From Flavobacterium saccharophilum (GTDB lineage: Bacteria > Bacteroidota > Bacteroidia > Flavobacteriales > Flavobacteriaceae): a DNA stretch of 64,000 nt. A program made the translations under genes and the position numbers. Position 1 is the stretch's first letter; every line of letters begins with the position of its first letter. The notes below the pieces were generated by a model, which did not search any database, was not told the origin of the DNA, and was given only the letters and a program-made list of their open reading frames with translations. This document shows positions 7,640-17,284 of the stretch, in pieces. The stretch spans positions 620,001 through 684,000 of the forward strand of contig NZ_FRBY01000001.1 of assembly GCF_900142735.1 (NCBI RefSeq), in the 5' to 3' direction.

Positions 7640-9325
7640 CTACCAGAATTTAACATATAAAGCCACAATTACCAATAATGTAATTACAATTAAAACTGTA
7701 GTTTGTGGTTTTACTTTAAACATTTCAGCGTCAATTTCAAACGCTTTTGGATTCACTTTAGGACCAGCGAAACTGATTCCGATCATTGCTAACATGGTAA
7801 AGAAGAATGATAATCCCATACAAATGTGGAAAGGAATTTCGAATGCACCTTTTCCGTTAGGATAAGCTGTGTATAACAATGTTTCGTTTCCGAATAACAT
7901 TGGAGCATATTCATTGAATAATACTGACAATACAAATCCTAAAATTACACCCACAATTGCAGCAGTTCCAGTAGTTCTTTTCCAGAACATACCAAGGAAG
8001 AACATAGCAAATACACCAGGACTAATGAAACCTGTATATTTTTGAATGTAAGTGAATCCACCAACACCACCAATTCCTAAAATATCATTCCATGTAAATA
8101 GCACCGCTAAAAGCATTGCAGCAAAAACGGCAATTCTACCAATGTTTACCTGTTGTTTTTCACCTGCTTCTTTTTGGATGTATTTTTTATGAATATCTAA
8201 AGTATAAATAGTCGAGATACTGTTTACTTTTCCAGCTAATGAAGCTACGATTGCAGCAGTCAATGCCGCTACAGAAAGACCTTTTAAACCAGTTGGCAAG
8301 AATGTCAATACAGCAGAATAAGCTCCGTCTTTTCCTCCAACTAATTGTGGTAAATGTCCGTTTTGGTATAATACGTAAGCAGCGATACCAGGCAACATTA
8401 CGATTAACGGCATTAATAATTTTAACATACCAGCAAATAAAATACCTGTACGAGCAGTTTGCAAGTCGGCACCTAATGCTCTTTGTGTGATATATTGGTT
8501 ACATCCCCAATAGTTTAAGTTGATGATCCAGATACCCGCAACATAAGACATCAAACCTGGGAAAGTTAAATATTTGTCGATATCAAGCTGAGATGAAGTT
8601 GCAGTTGGTTTTGGAATAATCATTTTGAAATGCTCAGGAGCTTCTGTCATTAATACTTTGAAGCCTTCAATTGCACTGCTACTTATTCCTAACTTTTCTC
8701 CAACAGTTACTAATGCAATGTATGATGTTACTAAACCTCCGATAATTAAAACCGCAACCTGAATAACGTCAGTATATGCTACCACTTTCATACCTCCTAA
8801 AGAGATAATTAAAGCAAAAACTGCCAATCCAACCATGATAACGTGAAGATATTCTCCACCAGCAAGACCATTAATAGCTACAGCTCCTAAATAAAGAATA
8901 GAAGTTAAGTTTACAAATACATATAAAAACAACCAGAAAACTGCCATAATCAAAGCAGTAGATTCGTTATAACGTGTTTTTAAGAATTGAGGCATGGTGT
9001 AAATCTTATTTTTAAGATATACAGGAATAAACCAAACTGCTACAATAATAAGTGCAACAGCTGCAAGCCATTCATAAGCTGCAACGGCAATTCCTAAAAA
9101 GAAACCTTCACCGCTCATTCCGATAAATTGTTCAGCTGAAATGTTTGAGGCAATTAACGAAGCTCCAATAGCCCACCACGTTAAGTTTCCTTCAGCCAAA
9201 AAGTAAGCTTTAGCATCTTGTTCGTCTTGTTTACGCTTGCGGTAAACTGTGTAACCGTAGACCGAGACTACGATGAAATAAATAATAAAAACCGCATAAT
9301 CTGCGAAAGCAAGGTTCTGGTTCAT
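7640..9325 (-). CDS. Sodium/sugar symporter, SSS (SGLT) family
   Basis: A 561-residue integral membrane protein with about 14 hydrophobic segments and the SSS pattern, including the N-terminal FADYAVFIIYFIVVSVYGY, a conserved GGMKVVAYTDVIQ segment and the SVAALTAAIVASLAGKVNSISTIYTLDI region. It imports a sugar with sodium across the inner membrane. It lies 232 bases downstream of galT on the same strand, so galactose is the obvious substrate. A candidate AraR site upstream (9503-9523) raises arabinose as an alternative or second substrate. SSS substrates cannot be told from sequence alone. Confidence 0.85.
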   Translation of the reverse strand: MNQNLAFADYAVFIIYFIVVSVYGYTVYRKRKQDEQDAKAYFLAEGNLTWWAIGASLIASNISAEQFIGMSGEGFFLGIAVAAYEWLAAVALIIVAVWFIPVYLKNKIYTMPQFLKTRYNESTALIMAVFWLFLYVFVNLTSILYLGAVAINGLAGGEYLHVIMVGLAVFALIISLGGMKVVAYTDVIQVAVLIIGGLVTSYIALVTVGEKLGISSSAIEGFKVLMTEAPEHFKMIIPKPTATSSQLDIDKYLTFPGLMSYVAGIWIINLNYWGCNQYITQRALGADLQTARTGILFAGMLKLLMPLIVMLPGIAAYVLYQNGHLPQLVGGKDGAYSAVLTFLPTGLKGLSVAALTAAIVASLAGKVNSISTIYTLDIHKKYIQKEAGEKQQVNIGRIAVFAAMLLAVLFTWNDILGIGGVGGFTYIQKYTGFISPGVFAMFFLGMFWKRTTGTAAIVGVILGFVLSVLFNEYAPMLFGNETLLYTAYPNGKGAFEIPFHICMGLSFFFTMLAMIGISFAGPKVNPKAFEIDAEMFKVKPQTTVLIVITLLVIVALYVKFW

Positions 9326-9502
9326 TGTTAGTAGTATTTTAAAAAATTAGTATAGGTGATTGTTTGTTTATAAATTATAAAATCAGCTTTTTTGTAGGTT
9401 TCTCTGACTAAAAATATCATATGTGTTTTATTTATGTTATTTTTTTATCAAAATAAGAACGAAAGCCAAAAGTATAATAAAAATCTATATTTACATCACT
9501 AA

Positions 9503-9523
9503 CAAATGTGTTTTTTACATTTA
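9503..9523. promoter_or_regulatory. Candidate AraR operator upstream of the sugar symporter
   Basis: AAATGTGTTTTTTACATTTA differs by two bases from the araR-proximal site AATGTGTATTTTACACTTAT over the core. It lies about 180 bases before the symporter start. A TACTTTTG element on the minus strand near 9468-9475 could be the -7 box. This is the weakest member of the operator set. Confidence 0.35.
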
Positions 9524-9557
9524 TAAGTGAATTATTATGTTAAATTTTAATACGGTC

Positions 9558-10637
9558 TTATTTCGCTTCAACTTTTTCGACAACTACTTCTTTACTTTTG
9601 TAATGCACGTCTGGTTGTTGTCTTAAAATTTCTGCACTTTTTTCAGGTGTGATATCACGTTGCGATTCGCCTAACATTTCATAACCCACCATGAATTTCT
9701 TAACTGTTGCAGATCGAAGCAAAGGTGGATAAAAATGCATGTGGAAATGCCATTCCGGATGTTCTAAACCATCTGTTGGTGCCTGATGAATTCCTGAGGA
9801 ATAGGGAAAAGAAGTACTAAATAAATTATCGTATTTAATCGTTAATTGTTTTAAGATTTTAGCATAAGAACTTACTTCAGCTTCTGTAAAATCAGTAATT
9901 TTTGAGATGGCTCTTTTGCTTAAAATCATCGTTTCGTAAGGCCAGATTGCCCAAAACGGAACCAATGCCACAAAATCATCGTTTTCGATTACAATACGGC
10001 TTCCTGATTTTAGTTCGGCCTGAAGATAATCTTGAAGAAGCGTTCTTTTGTTTTTATCAAAATAGGCTTTTAGGTTATGATGCGTTTTTTCAACCTGCGT
10101 TGGCAATGATGATTGCGCCCAGATTTGTCCATGCGGATGTGGGTTGCTGCACCCCATAACGCTTCCTTTGTTTTCAAAAATCTGAACGTGATTAATGTAT
10201 TTTATACTTCCTAAATCAGTATATTCTTTTTGCCAGGTTCTAATAATGTTTTCAATTCCGTCAAGATCCATTTCCGGTAACGTAAGATCATGTCTTGGTG
10301 AAAAACAAACCACTCTTGAAATTCCCTGTTCTGGTTTTGCCTTAAAAAAGGTATGTTTTATGTCTTCTTCAAAAATAATTTCCTCCTGTTTCATGGCAGC
10401 AAAATCATTTTCAAAAACAAAACTGCTATCATATTTTGGATTGCTCACTCCGTTGGCACGAACATTCCCCGGACATAAATAACAAGTTGAATCGTATTTT
10501 GGTAATGCCTCTGTGGCAATGGTCTCATTTTGTCCCTGCCAAGGGCGTTTTGCACGATGCGGTGAAACTAGTACCCATTCGTTAAGTAAAGGATTGAAGC
10601 GTCTGTGAGGGTCTTCGTTAATGTCAAAATTTTTCAT
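9558..10637 (-). CDS. galT: Galactose-1-phosphate uridylyltransferase
   Basis: A 359-residue HIT-superfamily enzyme of the Leloir pathway that exchanges UMP between UDP-glucose and galactose-1-phosphate. The active-site motif NPHPHGQIW is intact, and the nucleophilic histidine is His169 in H167-P-H169. Zinc ligands are likely Cys52 and Cys55 (TCYLCPG) and His116. It starts 18 bases after the galK stop codon, so galM-galK-galT form one leftward operon. The length fits the family. Confidence 0.96.
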   Translation of the reverse strand: MKNFDINEDPHRRFNPLLNEWVLVSPHRAKRPWQGQNETIATEALPKYDSTCYLCPGNVRANGVSNPKYDSSFVFENDFAAMKQEEIIFEEDIKHTFFKAKPEQGISRVVCFSPRHDLTLPEMDLDGIENIIRTWQKEYTDLGSIKYINHVQIFENKGSVMGCSNPHPHGQIWAQSSLPTQVEKTHHNLKAYFDKNKRTLLQDYLQAELKSGSRIVIENDDFVALVPFWAIWPYETMILSKRAISKITDFTEAEVSSYAKILKQLTIKYDNLFSTSFPYSSGIHQAPTDGLEHPEWHFHMHFYPPLLRSATVKKFMVGYEMLGESQRDITPEKSAEILRQQPDVHYKSKEVVVEKVEAK

Positions 10638-10655
10638 TGTATTCTGGTTGAGGTA

Positions 10656-11816
10656 TTAAAGTAATGTTGTTCCGTTTGAGATTTTTACATCATAGAATTT
10701 TAATTCAATTCCAAATGTATCTAAATAAAGTTTTGAAAATTTACGTTTAACCTCATTTTCATTTCCTTTTTTAACTAAATTTATGGTACAACCACCAAAT
10801 CCGCCACCCATTACACGTGCTCCAATAATGGCATCGTCAGCTTTTGCAGTATCTACAAGCATATCTAACTCTTCACAACTTACTTCATATTCCTGAGATA
10901 AACCGTAGTGCGTCTCAAAAAGCAATTGTCCTAAAAGTTCTATATTTCCATTATCTAAAGCCTCACATGCTTTGATGACACGGTTAATTTCTTTAACCAC
11001 AAAATGAACTCTCTTAAAAACAACCGGAGAAAATTGATCCTGAATACTTAAAAGTTGGGCTTCAGAACAATCTCTGAAACTTTTTACTTCCGGAAAATGA
11101 TTTTTAATGATTGATAATCCTTCTTCACATTCTAATCTTCTTGTATTGTATTCAGAAGTAAAAAGAGAGTGTTTTACATTACTATCAAATAAAATAACAG
11201 AGTAATCTTTGAAATCAGCATCGTGATATTCAAATTCTAAAGTGTTGCAATCCAGTTTTATTACTTTGTTTTCAAGACCATGAACGCTCGAAAACTGATC
11301 CATAATGCCGCAATTAATTCCTACCCAGTGTTCTGCTTTTTGCCCCATTAAGGCAATATCCACTTTTTCAATTTTTAAATCAAAAAGTTCCTTGATTCCG
11401 AAAAGCGTTCCGCACTCCAAAGCCGCTGAAGAAGATAAACCAGAACCAACCGGAATATTACTGCTGAAAACACAGTTGAAACCTTCAAATGAAAATCCGT
11501 TGTCCTGAAGTTGTTTTACAACGCCACGAATATAGTTGGTCCAAACGACGTCGCTTAATTGAATTGGTTCATTTAAATCAAGTTCAAATTCTTCATTTAA
11601 ATCAATGGCTATTATTTTAGATTTATTGGTGTTATTTTTTTCAAAAGCAAAGCAAATTACTTTATCAATAGCAGCCGGTAAAACGTAACCGTCATTATAA
11701 TCAATATGTTCTCCAATAATGTTGATTCTCCCTGGAGAAAGCACAATTTTTTGAGGAACAGATCCGAACGATTTCTCAAAAAAGGCTGAGGTGTTTTGTA
11801 TTAAAATGTCATTCAT
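10656..11816 (-). CDS. galK: Galactokinase
   Basis: A 386-residue GHMP kinase. The galactokinase signature PGRINIIGEHIDYNDGYVLP is at about residues 28-47, the ATP-binding PVGSGLSSSAALE at 122-134, GINCGIMDQFSSVHG carries the catalytic Asp, and GGGFGGCTI is near the C-terminus. It phosphorylates alpha-D-galactose with ATP. It sits between galM (79-bp gap) and galT (18-bp gap). The fit to the family is complete. Confidence 0.97.
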   Translation of the reverse strand: MNDILIQNTSAFFEKSFGSVPQKIVLSPGRINIIGEHIDYNDGYVLPAAIDKVICFAFEKNNTNKSKIIAIDLNEEFELDLNEPIQLSDVVWTNYIRGVVKQLQDNGFSFEGFNCVFSSNIPVGSGLSSSAALECGTLFGIKELFDLKIEKVDIALMGQKAEHWVGINCGIMDQFSSVHGLENKVIKLDCNTLEFEYHDADFKDYSVILFDSNVKHSLFTSEYNTRRLECEEGLSIIKNHFPEVKSFRDCSEAQLLSIQDQFSPVVFKRVHFVVKEINRVIKACEALDNGNIELLGQLLFETHYGLSQEYEVSCEELDMLVDTAKADDAIIGARVMGGGFGGCTINLVKKGNENEVKRKFSKLYLDTFGIELKFYDVKISNGTTLL

Positions 11817-11895
11817 TATTTTGTAATTGAAATAGTGTTGTATTGTAATTCGAATGAAAAATCATCAGAATCACATAAAATATATTTTAGGATAA

Positions 11896-12951
11896 TTAAT
11901 TGATACGATCAAATTTATAAACGGTGGTTTGACGGTATTCTGAACCTTTTTTCAAAACTGAATTCGGGAAATGTGCCTTATTTGGTGCGTCCGGAAAATT
12001 TTGGGTTTCAAAACAAATTCCGCTGGTTGCATGATATTTTGTGTTTTCTTTTCCCTGAAGGATATCAAAACAATTTCCGCCTACATATATATGTACACTT
12101 GGCTGATCTGTGTATACATCCATTTTCAGGTTGTTTTTCTCACTGAACAATTGAGCAGCAATCTTATCTTTTGAATCAATTACAAAAGAATTGTCAATAG
12201 AGGAAGGACAGTTTTTAATTGTTCTAAAATCGAAATTATGATTAGAAAGATCCGTGAATTTTCCTGTTGGAATACCTTCTGCATCTGTTTCTAACATTTT
12301 ATCAGCATCGATATACATTTGTTGCTCTAAGACTGCGGTATCGTGCCCGTCCAAATTAAAATAACTGTGATGGGTTAAGTTTATAACGGTATCTTTAGTA
12401 GTTGTGGCTTTGTATTCTAGTTTTAATTCGTTTTGCTCCGTTAAAGTATACGTAAGATAAACGTGTAATTCTCCAGGGAAATTTTCGTCTGAATCTTCGC
12501 TTAAAAGCCCAAAAGTTATGGATGGATTTTCTCCACCAGTACTATCAGTTACATTCCATACTCTTCTTCCAAAACCTATATTGCCACCGTGTAAAGTATT
12601 GCCATTATTATTACCAACAAGCTGAAATGTTTCATCATTTAAAGTGAAAGTTCCTTTGCTGATTCTTCCTGCGTAACGCCCAATTGTAGTTCCGAAATAA
12701 GGTGCACTTGGTAAATTATAAGAAGATAAATAAGATTCTAAAGTATCAAAACCTAAAACAACATCTACCAGTTTTCCGTTTGATGTTGGAACTTTTAAGG
12801 AAGTAACTGTTGCGCCATAATTAATAAGCTGAACTTGCATTCCATTTTTATTAGTCAATTCAAAAGAATGAATTTCTTCGTTATCAGGCATTAAACCAAA
12901 TAATTTGCAATCAGACTGATCTTGAAAATGCGATATGTGTTTTATTTCCAT
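11896..12951 (-). CDS. galM: Aldose 1-epimerase (mutarotase), cytoplasmic
   Basis: The protein has 351 residues from the ATG at 12951, which is preferred because it begins MEIKHISHFQDQSDCKLFG without the odd hydrophobic leader of the longer frame that starts at 12990. Conserved sites are NTLHGGNIGFG, the catalytic His of LTHHSYFNLDGH and the catalytic Glu of GICFETQNFPDAPN. It interconverts alpha and beta anomers of galactose ahead of galactokinase. It is the first gene of the gal operon. A second, lipid-anchored epimerase is encoded at 38942-40123. Confidence 0.92.
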   Translation of the reverse strand: MEIKHISHFQDQSDCKLFGLMPDNEEIHSFELTNKNGMQVQLINYGATVTSLKVPTSNGKLVDVVLGFDTLESYLSSYNLPSAPYFGTTIGRYAGRISKGTFTLNDETFQLVGNNNGNTLHGGNIGFGRRVWNVTDSTGGENPSITFGLLSEDSDENFPGELHVYLTYTLTEQNELKLEYKATTTKDTVINLTHHSYFNLDGHDTAVLEQQMYIDADKMLETDAEGIPTGKFTDLSNHNFDFRTIKNCPSSIDNSFVIDSKDKIAAQLFSEKNNLKMDVYTDQPSVHIYVGGNCFDILQGKENTKYHATSGICFETQNFPDAPNKAHFPNSVLKKGSEYRQTTVYKFDRIN

Positions 12952-13003
12952 ATTATTTTTACCAAAAGTGAAATTCAAAAATAGAAACATTCTTTACGTT
13001 TAC

Positions 13004-13021
13004 ATACCAGTACCTACCAGT
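13004..13021. promoter_or_regulatory. Direct-repeat candidate operator between galM and the GntR-type regulator
   Basis: TACCAGT occurs twice with a 10-base period (ATACCAGTACCTACCAGTT) in the short divergent gap between galM and the regulator gene. One helical turn of spacing suits side-by-side protein binding. Its link to the adjacent GntR-type regulator is inferred from position only. Confidence 0.4.
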
Positions 13022-13053
13022 TTTTTGTATATTGCGTAAAAAATCTATTTTTC

Positions 13054-14052
13054 ATGAACATAATTTCTATCCAAAATAATCTCGGTTTGCCAAAATATAA
13101 ACAGATTATTCTTTCAATTGAAAAAGCGATAGAAGAAGGTAAATTGGTAAAAGGAGACCGACTTCCATCTGTTAATAAAGTTTGTCTGGCTTTTTCTTTG
13201 TCGCGCGATACTGTTTTGCTGGGATACGACGAATTGAAAAAAAGAGGAATTATTTACGCAATTCCAGGTAAAGGATATTACGTAAAAAGCACTGAAATTG
13301 CTATAAAACAGAAGATATTCCTGCTTTTTGATGAATTGAATATTTTCAAGGAAGACATCTATAATTCATTTTTAAAAAACATTGGAAAAAATGTTCAGGT
13401 CGATATTTTCTTTCATCATTTCAATTTTCAGGTATTTCAAAAACTGATAAATGACAGTAATGGAAATTATACGAAATACATTATCATGCCGACCAATTTA
13501 AGCGATATAGTCAATTTGATAAAAACCCTACCAGTGAATGATGTTATTATTTTAGACCAGACCAATCCTGATTTAAAATCATATCCGGCGATTTATCAAA
13601 ATCATGAAAAGGACATTTTTGAAGGGTTAGTAAAAGGAAAAGCAAGGGTAGGCAAATACAAGAAATTGATTTTAATTTTCCCGGGATTTAGAGAGCCACT
13701 TGGAATGAAATTGGGATTTGAAGCTTTTTGTTCCGAGTATCATTTTGAGTCTGAAATTATAACCGAATTTACCGACCGCGAAATTACTTTAGGAGATTTG
13801 TATATTATTCCGAATGATCGTGATCTGGTTCGTGTAATTGAAAATGCAAGAAATCAGAATTTGAAATTAGGTACTGATTTTGGAATTATATCTTATAACG
13901 AAACACCTTTGAAAAAAGTGGTAGCCAACGGTATTAGTACTATTTCAACCCATTTTGAAATGATGGGTAAAATATTAGCCGAGATGGTTATTAAAGGAAA
14001 TAATGTACAAATCGAAAATAAGTCGGCCCTAATTATGCGGAATTCTTTGTAG
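13054..14052 (+). CDS. GntR-family transcriptional regulator with a sugar-binding (LacI-like) effector domain
   Basis: A 332-residue protein. Residues 10-78 are a GntR winged helix-turn-helix (KYKQIILSIEKAIEEG, GDRLPSVNKVCLAFSLSRDT, GKGYYV). The remainder (about 85-332) looks like a periplasmic-binding-protein fold of the LacI type. It is divergent from the galM-galK-galT operon, so it is the likely galactose-responsive regulator. The TACCAGT direct repeat in the shared promoter is a candidate binding site. The effector and the direction of control are not visible. Confidence 0.85.
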   Translation: MNIISIQNNLGLPKYKQIILSIEKAIEEGKLVKGDRLPSVNKVCLAFSLSRDTVLLGYDELKKRGIIYAIPGKGYYVKSTEIAIKQKIFLLFDELNIFKEDIYNSFLKNIGKNVQVDIFFHHFNFQVFQKLINDSNGNYTKYIIMPTNLSDIVNLIKTLPVNDVIILDQTNPDLKSYPAIYQNHEKDIFEGLVKGKARVGKYKKLILIFPGFREPLGMKLGFEAFCSEYHFESEIITEFTDREITLGDLYIIPNDRDLVRVIENARNQNLKLGTDFGIISYNETPLKKVVANGISTISTHFEMMGKILAEMVIKGNNVQIENKSALIMRNSL

Positions 14053-14156
14053 CTTTTCTTTTGTCTTTTTGACTAAACGCTAATCAAATCATAATTAAAC
14101 TTATTTTTGGTTATTAAATGCATAATTTATTAGTAAAAAAATAAGGATATAATTTT

Positions 14157-14188
14157 TTGTTTTCCTGATCATTTTTTATTTACATTTG
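14157..14188 (+). promoter_or_regulatory. Promoter of the tkt-tal operon
   Basis: TTG (14157-14159) and TACATTTG (14181-14188), 21 bases apart, match the Bacteroidota TTG/TAnnTTTG promoter pattern. Transcription would start near 14193, inside the AraR operator that follows, which is the geometry of a repressor site. Confidence 0.6.
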
Positions 14189-14189
14189 C

Positions 14190-14210
14190 AAATGTAAATT
14201 TTACACTTAT
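14190..14210. promoter_or_regulatory. AraR operator at the tkt promoter
   Basis: AAATGTAAATTTTACACTTA is a near-palindrome with half-site TGTAAA/TTTACA. It overlaps the predicted transcription start of tkt. The same element occurs before araR, susC and araB, which supports a shared AraR regulon. Confidence 0.7.
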
Positions 14211-14311
14211 TATTTGTTTTGATTTTAATGGAATGGATTTTTTCTTTTCGTAATACTGCGAAGCAAATTTTAAAACCGCTGTTAACCACAAACCACTTAG
14301 AATATTTAAAA

Positions 14312-16366
14312 ATGAACAACAAAATTGATCAATTAGCCGCAAATAATATTCGTGCTTTAGCCATTTCGATGGTTGAAAAAGCGAATTCAGGCCATCCTGG
14401 GGGCGCCATGGGAGGTGCTGATTTCATGCATATTTTATATACTGAATATTTAAAATACGATCCGAGTGATATGCACTGGATTTTTAGAGATCGTTTTTTT
14501 ATGGATGCCGGCCACCTTTCGGCATTAATGTACGCCCAATATTATTTGTTAGGAAATTTCGAAAAAACAGATCTTCAAAATTTCAGACAATGGGGTTCTG
14601 TAACTCCAGGACATCCTGAGGTTGATGTAAAAAGAGGAATTGAAAATACTTCCGGACCACTGGGTCAGGGACACGCGATGGGAGTTGGAGCGGCAATTGC
14701 AGCAAAATTTCTGTCGGCAAGATTTGAGAATTTATTCGATCATAAAATTTACGGATTCATAACAGACGGGGGTGTTCAGGAAGAAATTTCTCAAGGTGCC
14801 GGACGTATTGCCGGACATTTGGGACTGAATAATTTCATCATGTTTTACGACTCAAATGATGTGCAGCTTTCGTCTATGACCGATGAGGTAACGACAGAAA
14901 ATACCGCTATGAAGTATGAATCATGGGGTTGGAAAGTGGTTACAATTGATGGGCATGATCACGCTCAGATTCGTAAAGCTTTGACTGATGCGCATAACGA
15001 AACAGGAAAACCGACCCTAATTATTGGAAGAACCATTATGGGGAAAGGTTGTGTAACTGCTGATGGAACAATGTACGAAGGACAATGCGAACTTCACGGA
15101 AAACCAATTGGAGGCACTAAAGCTGATTTTGAAAAAACATTATTGAACCTGGGAGCAAATCCTGAAGATTCATTTGCTATTTATAAAGAAGTTGAAGCGC
15201 ACTACAAAACTATTTTAGATCAGAAAACGGCAGAATCTGCTGAAAGAAAAGCAAAATTTGCGACTTGGGAAACTCAGAATCCTGAGGCAGCTCAAAAGAT
15301 AAAACAGTTTTTTAATGGAGATTTACCAGCTTTAGATTTCGGTTCAATAGCTCAAAAAGCAAATGCCGCAACCAGAGATGCCTCTGCAGCTGTTTTAGGA
15401 TATTTGGCTGAAAATGTAGAAAACATGATTGTTTCTTCTGCCGATTTATCCAACAGTGATAAAACAGATGGTTTCCTAAAAAAATCATCCGTTTTGAAGA
15501 AAAATGATTTTAGCGGAGCCTTTTTACAGGCAGGAGTAGCTGAATTAACAATGGCTTCAATTGGGAACGGAATCGCACTTCACGGTGGTGTAATTCCGGT
15601 AGTGGCGACCTTTTTTGTTTTTTCTGATTATATGAAGCCGGCTATTCGTTTGGCAGCCATTCAGGAATTACCGGTAAAGTATGTCTGGACACACGACTCT
15701 TTCCGCGTTGGTGAAGACGGACCTACACACCAGCCAATTGAGCAGGAAGCACAAATTCGATTATTAGAAAAAATTAAAAACCATTCGGGTGATCAAAGTT
15801 TATTAGCGCTTCGTCCGGCTGATGCTATTGAAACATCTGTTGCCTGGCAAATGGCGCTTGAAAATAAAAAGACACCAACAGGATTAATTCTTTCCAGACA
15901 AGAAATTAAGGACATTCCAACAACAGGAAACTCCAGATTTGAAGATGCTTTAGAGGCCAAAAAAGGAGGTTATTTAGTCAAATCAAATGATGATCCTGCA
16001 ATAACTTTAGTTGCCAACGGATCTGAAGTAGCAACACTTATTGAAGCTGCAGAAGAGTTGGAACACATCATTAAAATAAAAATAAATGTTGCTTCGATAA
16101 TTTCAGAAGGGCTTTTCAGATCTCAGCCAAAGGCATATCAGGAAAGTGTTATTCCGCATAATCAATTGGTTTTCGGACTTACGGCTGGACTTCCGGTTAA
16201 CCTTGAAAATTTAGTGGGAAGCAAAGGAAAAGTTTTCGGATTGGATCATTTCGGTTATTCGGCTCCGGCTTCAGTTTTGGATCAGAAATTCGGATTTACA
16301 AGTAAAAATGCCTGCGAAGAAATTATCAAATATTTAGAGCAGAATAATTATAACATTTCAAAATAA
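14312..16366 (+). CDS. tkt: Transketolase
   Basis: The protein has 684 residues from the ATG at 14312. The frame extends upstream to 14219, but those 31 residues lie over the leader and the family's N-terminus is MNNKIDQLAANNIRALAISM. Thiamine-diphosphate and substrate motifs are SGHPGGAMGGADF, the GDGxxQE-like DGGVQEEISQGA, and HDSFRVGEDGPTHQPIEQ. It transfers two-carbon units between pentose and hexose phosphates. It is 6 bases upstream of the transaldolase gene and has an AraR operator at its promoter, so it probably processes the xylulose-5-phosphate made by AraA, AraB and AraD. Confidence 0.95.
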   Translation: MNNKIDQLAANNIRALAISMVEKANSGHPGGAMGGADFMHILYTEYLKYDPSDMHWIFRDRFFMDAGHLSALMYAQYYLLGNFEKTDLQNFRQWGSVTPGHPEVDVKRGIENTSGPLGQGHAMGVGAAIAAKFLSARFENLFDHKIYGFITDGGVQEEISQGAGRIAGHLGLNNFIMFYDSNDVQLSSMTDEVTTENTAMKYESWGWKVVTIDGHDHAQIRKALTDAHNETGKPTLIIGRTIMGKGCVTADGTMYEGQCELHGKPIGGTKADFEKTLLNLGANPEDSFAIYKEVEAHYKTILDQKTAESAERKAKFATWETQNPEAAQKIKQFFNGDLPALDFGSIAQKANAATRDASAAVLGYLAENVENMIVSSADLSNSDKTDGFLKKSSVLKKNDFSGAFLQAGVAELTMASIGNGIALHGGVIPVVATFFVFSDYMKPAIRLAAIQELPVKYVWTHDSFRVGEDGPTHQPIEQEAQIRLLEKIKNHSGDQSLLALRPADAIETSVAWQMALENKKTPTGLILSRQEIKDIPTTGNSRFEDALEAKKGGYLVKSNDDPAITLVANGSEVATLIEAAEELEHIIKIKINVASIISEGLFRSQPKAYQESVIPHNQLVFGLTAGLPVNLENLVGSKGKVFGLDHFGYSAPASVLDQKFGFTSKNACEEIIKYLEQNNYNISK

Positions 16367-16372
16367 AAGAAA

Positions 16373-17029
16373 ATGAAATTTTTTATAGATACAGCAAATT
16401 TAAAAGATATTAAAGAAGCCAATGATTTGGGCGTTTTAGATGGTGTAACCACAAACCCGTCATTAATGGCGAAAGAAGGAATTACAGGAGCACAGAATAT
16501 TCTGGATCATTACATAAAAATTTGTGAATTGGTTGATGGCGATGTTAGTGCCGAAGTAATTTCGACTGATTTTGAAGGAATGATTGCCGAAGGAGAAAAA
16601 CTGGCAGCCTTGCATCCGCAGATCGTGGTAAAAATCCCGATGATCAAAGACGGTGTAAAAGCAATCCGATATTTTGCTAATAAAGGAATAAAAACCAATT
16701 GTACTTTGGTATTTTCTTCAGGACAGGCGTTGTTGGCCGCAAAAGCGGGAGCAACTTATGTTTCACCTTTTATTGGACGTCTGGATGATATTTCGACGGA
16801 CGGAATGAATTTGATTGAAGAAATCAGATTGATTTATAATAATTATGGATATGAAACCCAAATATTGGCAGCATCAGTTCGACACGTAATGCATATTATT
16901 AATTGTGCCAAAACCGGAGCAGATGTTATCACCGGACCATTAAGTGCAATTGAAGGTTTATTGAAACATCCTTTAACAGATATTGGATTGGCAACCTTTT
17001 TAGCAGATTACCAAAAAGGAAATAGCTAG
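16373..17029 (+). CDS. tal: Transaldolase, short (TalC/MipB-like) type
   Basis: A 218-residue class I aldolase with the short transaldolase pattern: [24 protein letters not shown], the Schiff-base Lys87 in [40 protein letters not shown] and ILAASVRH. It moves a dihydroxyacetone unit in the non-oxidative pentose phosphate pathway. The related fructose-6-phosphate aldolases have the same size. Coupling to tkt (6-base gap) favours transaldolase. Confidence 0.9.
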   Translation: MKFFIDTANLKDIKEANDLGVLDGVTTNPSLMAKEGITGAQNILDHYIKICELVDGDVSAEVISTDFEGMIAEGEKLAALHPQIVVKIPMIKDGVKAIRYFANKGIKTNCTLVFSSGQALLAAKAGATYVSPFIGRLDDISTDGMNLIEEIRLIYNNYGYETQILAASVRHVMHIINCAKTGADVITGPLSAIEGLLKHPLTDIGLATFLADYQKGNS

Positions 17030-17148
17030 AATATTTTTTCTCGCAGATTTCGCAGATTTTTTTAATCTAATAATCTGCAAAATCTGCAAGAGATGATCTT
17101 TTTAAGAAAGAAAATTTATTTAGTTTTTAATAGTAGTTTTATTGAAGT

Positions 17149-17186
17149 AAAAACCCTGAAAGCTTTTAGTTTTCAGGGTTTTTTTG
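17149..17186 (+). terminator. Terminator of the tkt-tal operon
   Basis: AAAAACCCTGAAA pairs with TTTCAGGGTTTTT around a short loop and is followed by a T-run. It can serve both tal on the left and araR on the right. Before it, 17040-17090 holds a GCAGATTT/AAATCTGC inverted word repeat. Confidence 0.85.
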
Positions 17187-17284
17187 TTTTATAAGAAAAA
17201 AACAGTAATAGATTAAGGAATAAATGGATGAAGAAAATCTGTTTGATCTGCCTAAATCTTTTAAAATCTGCGTGAAACTTTTAT

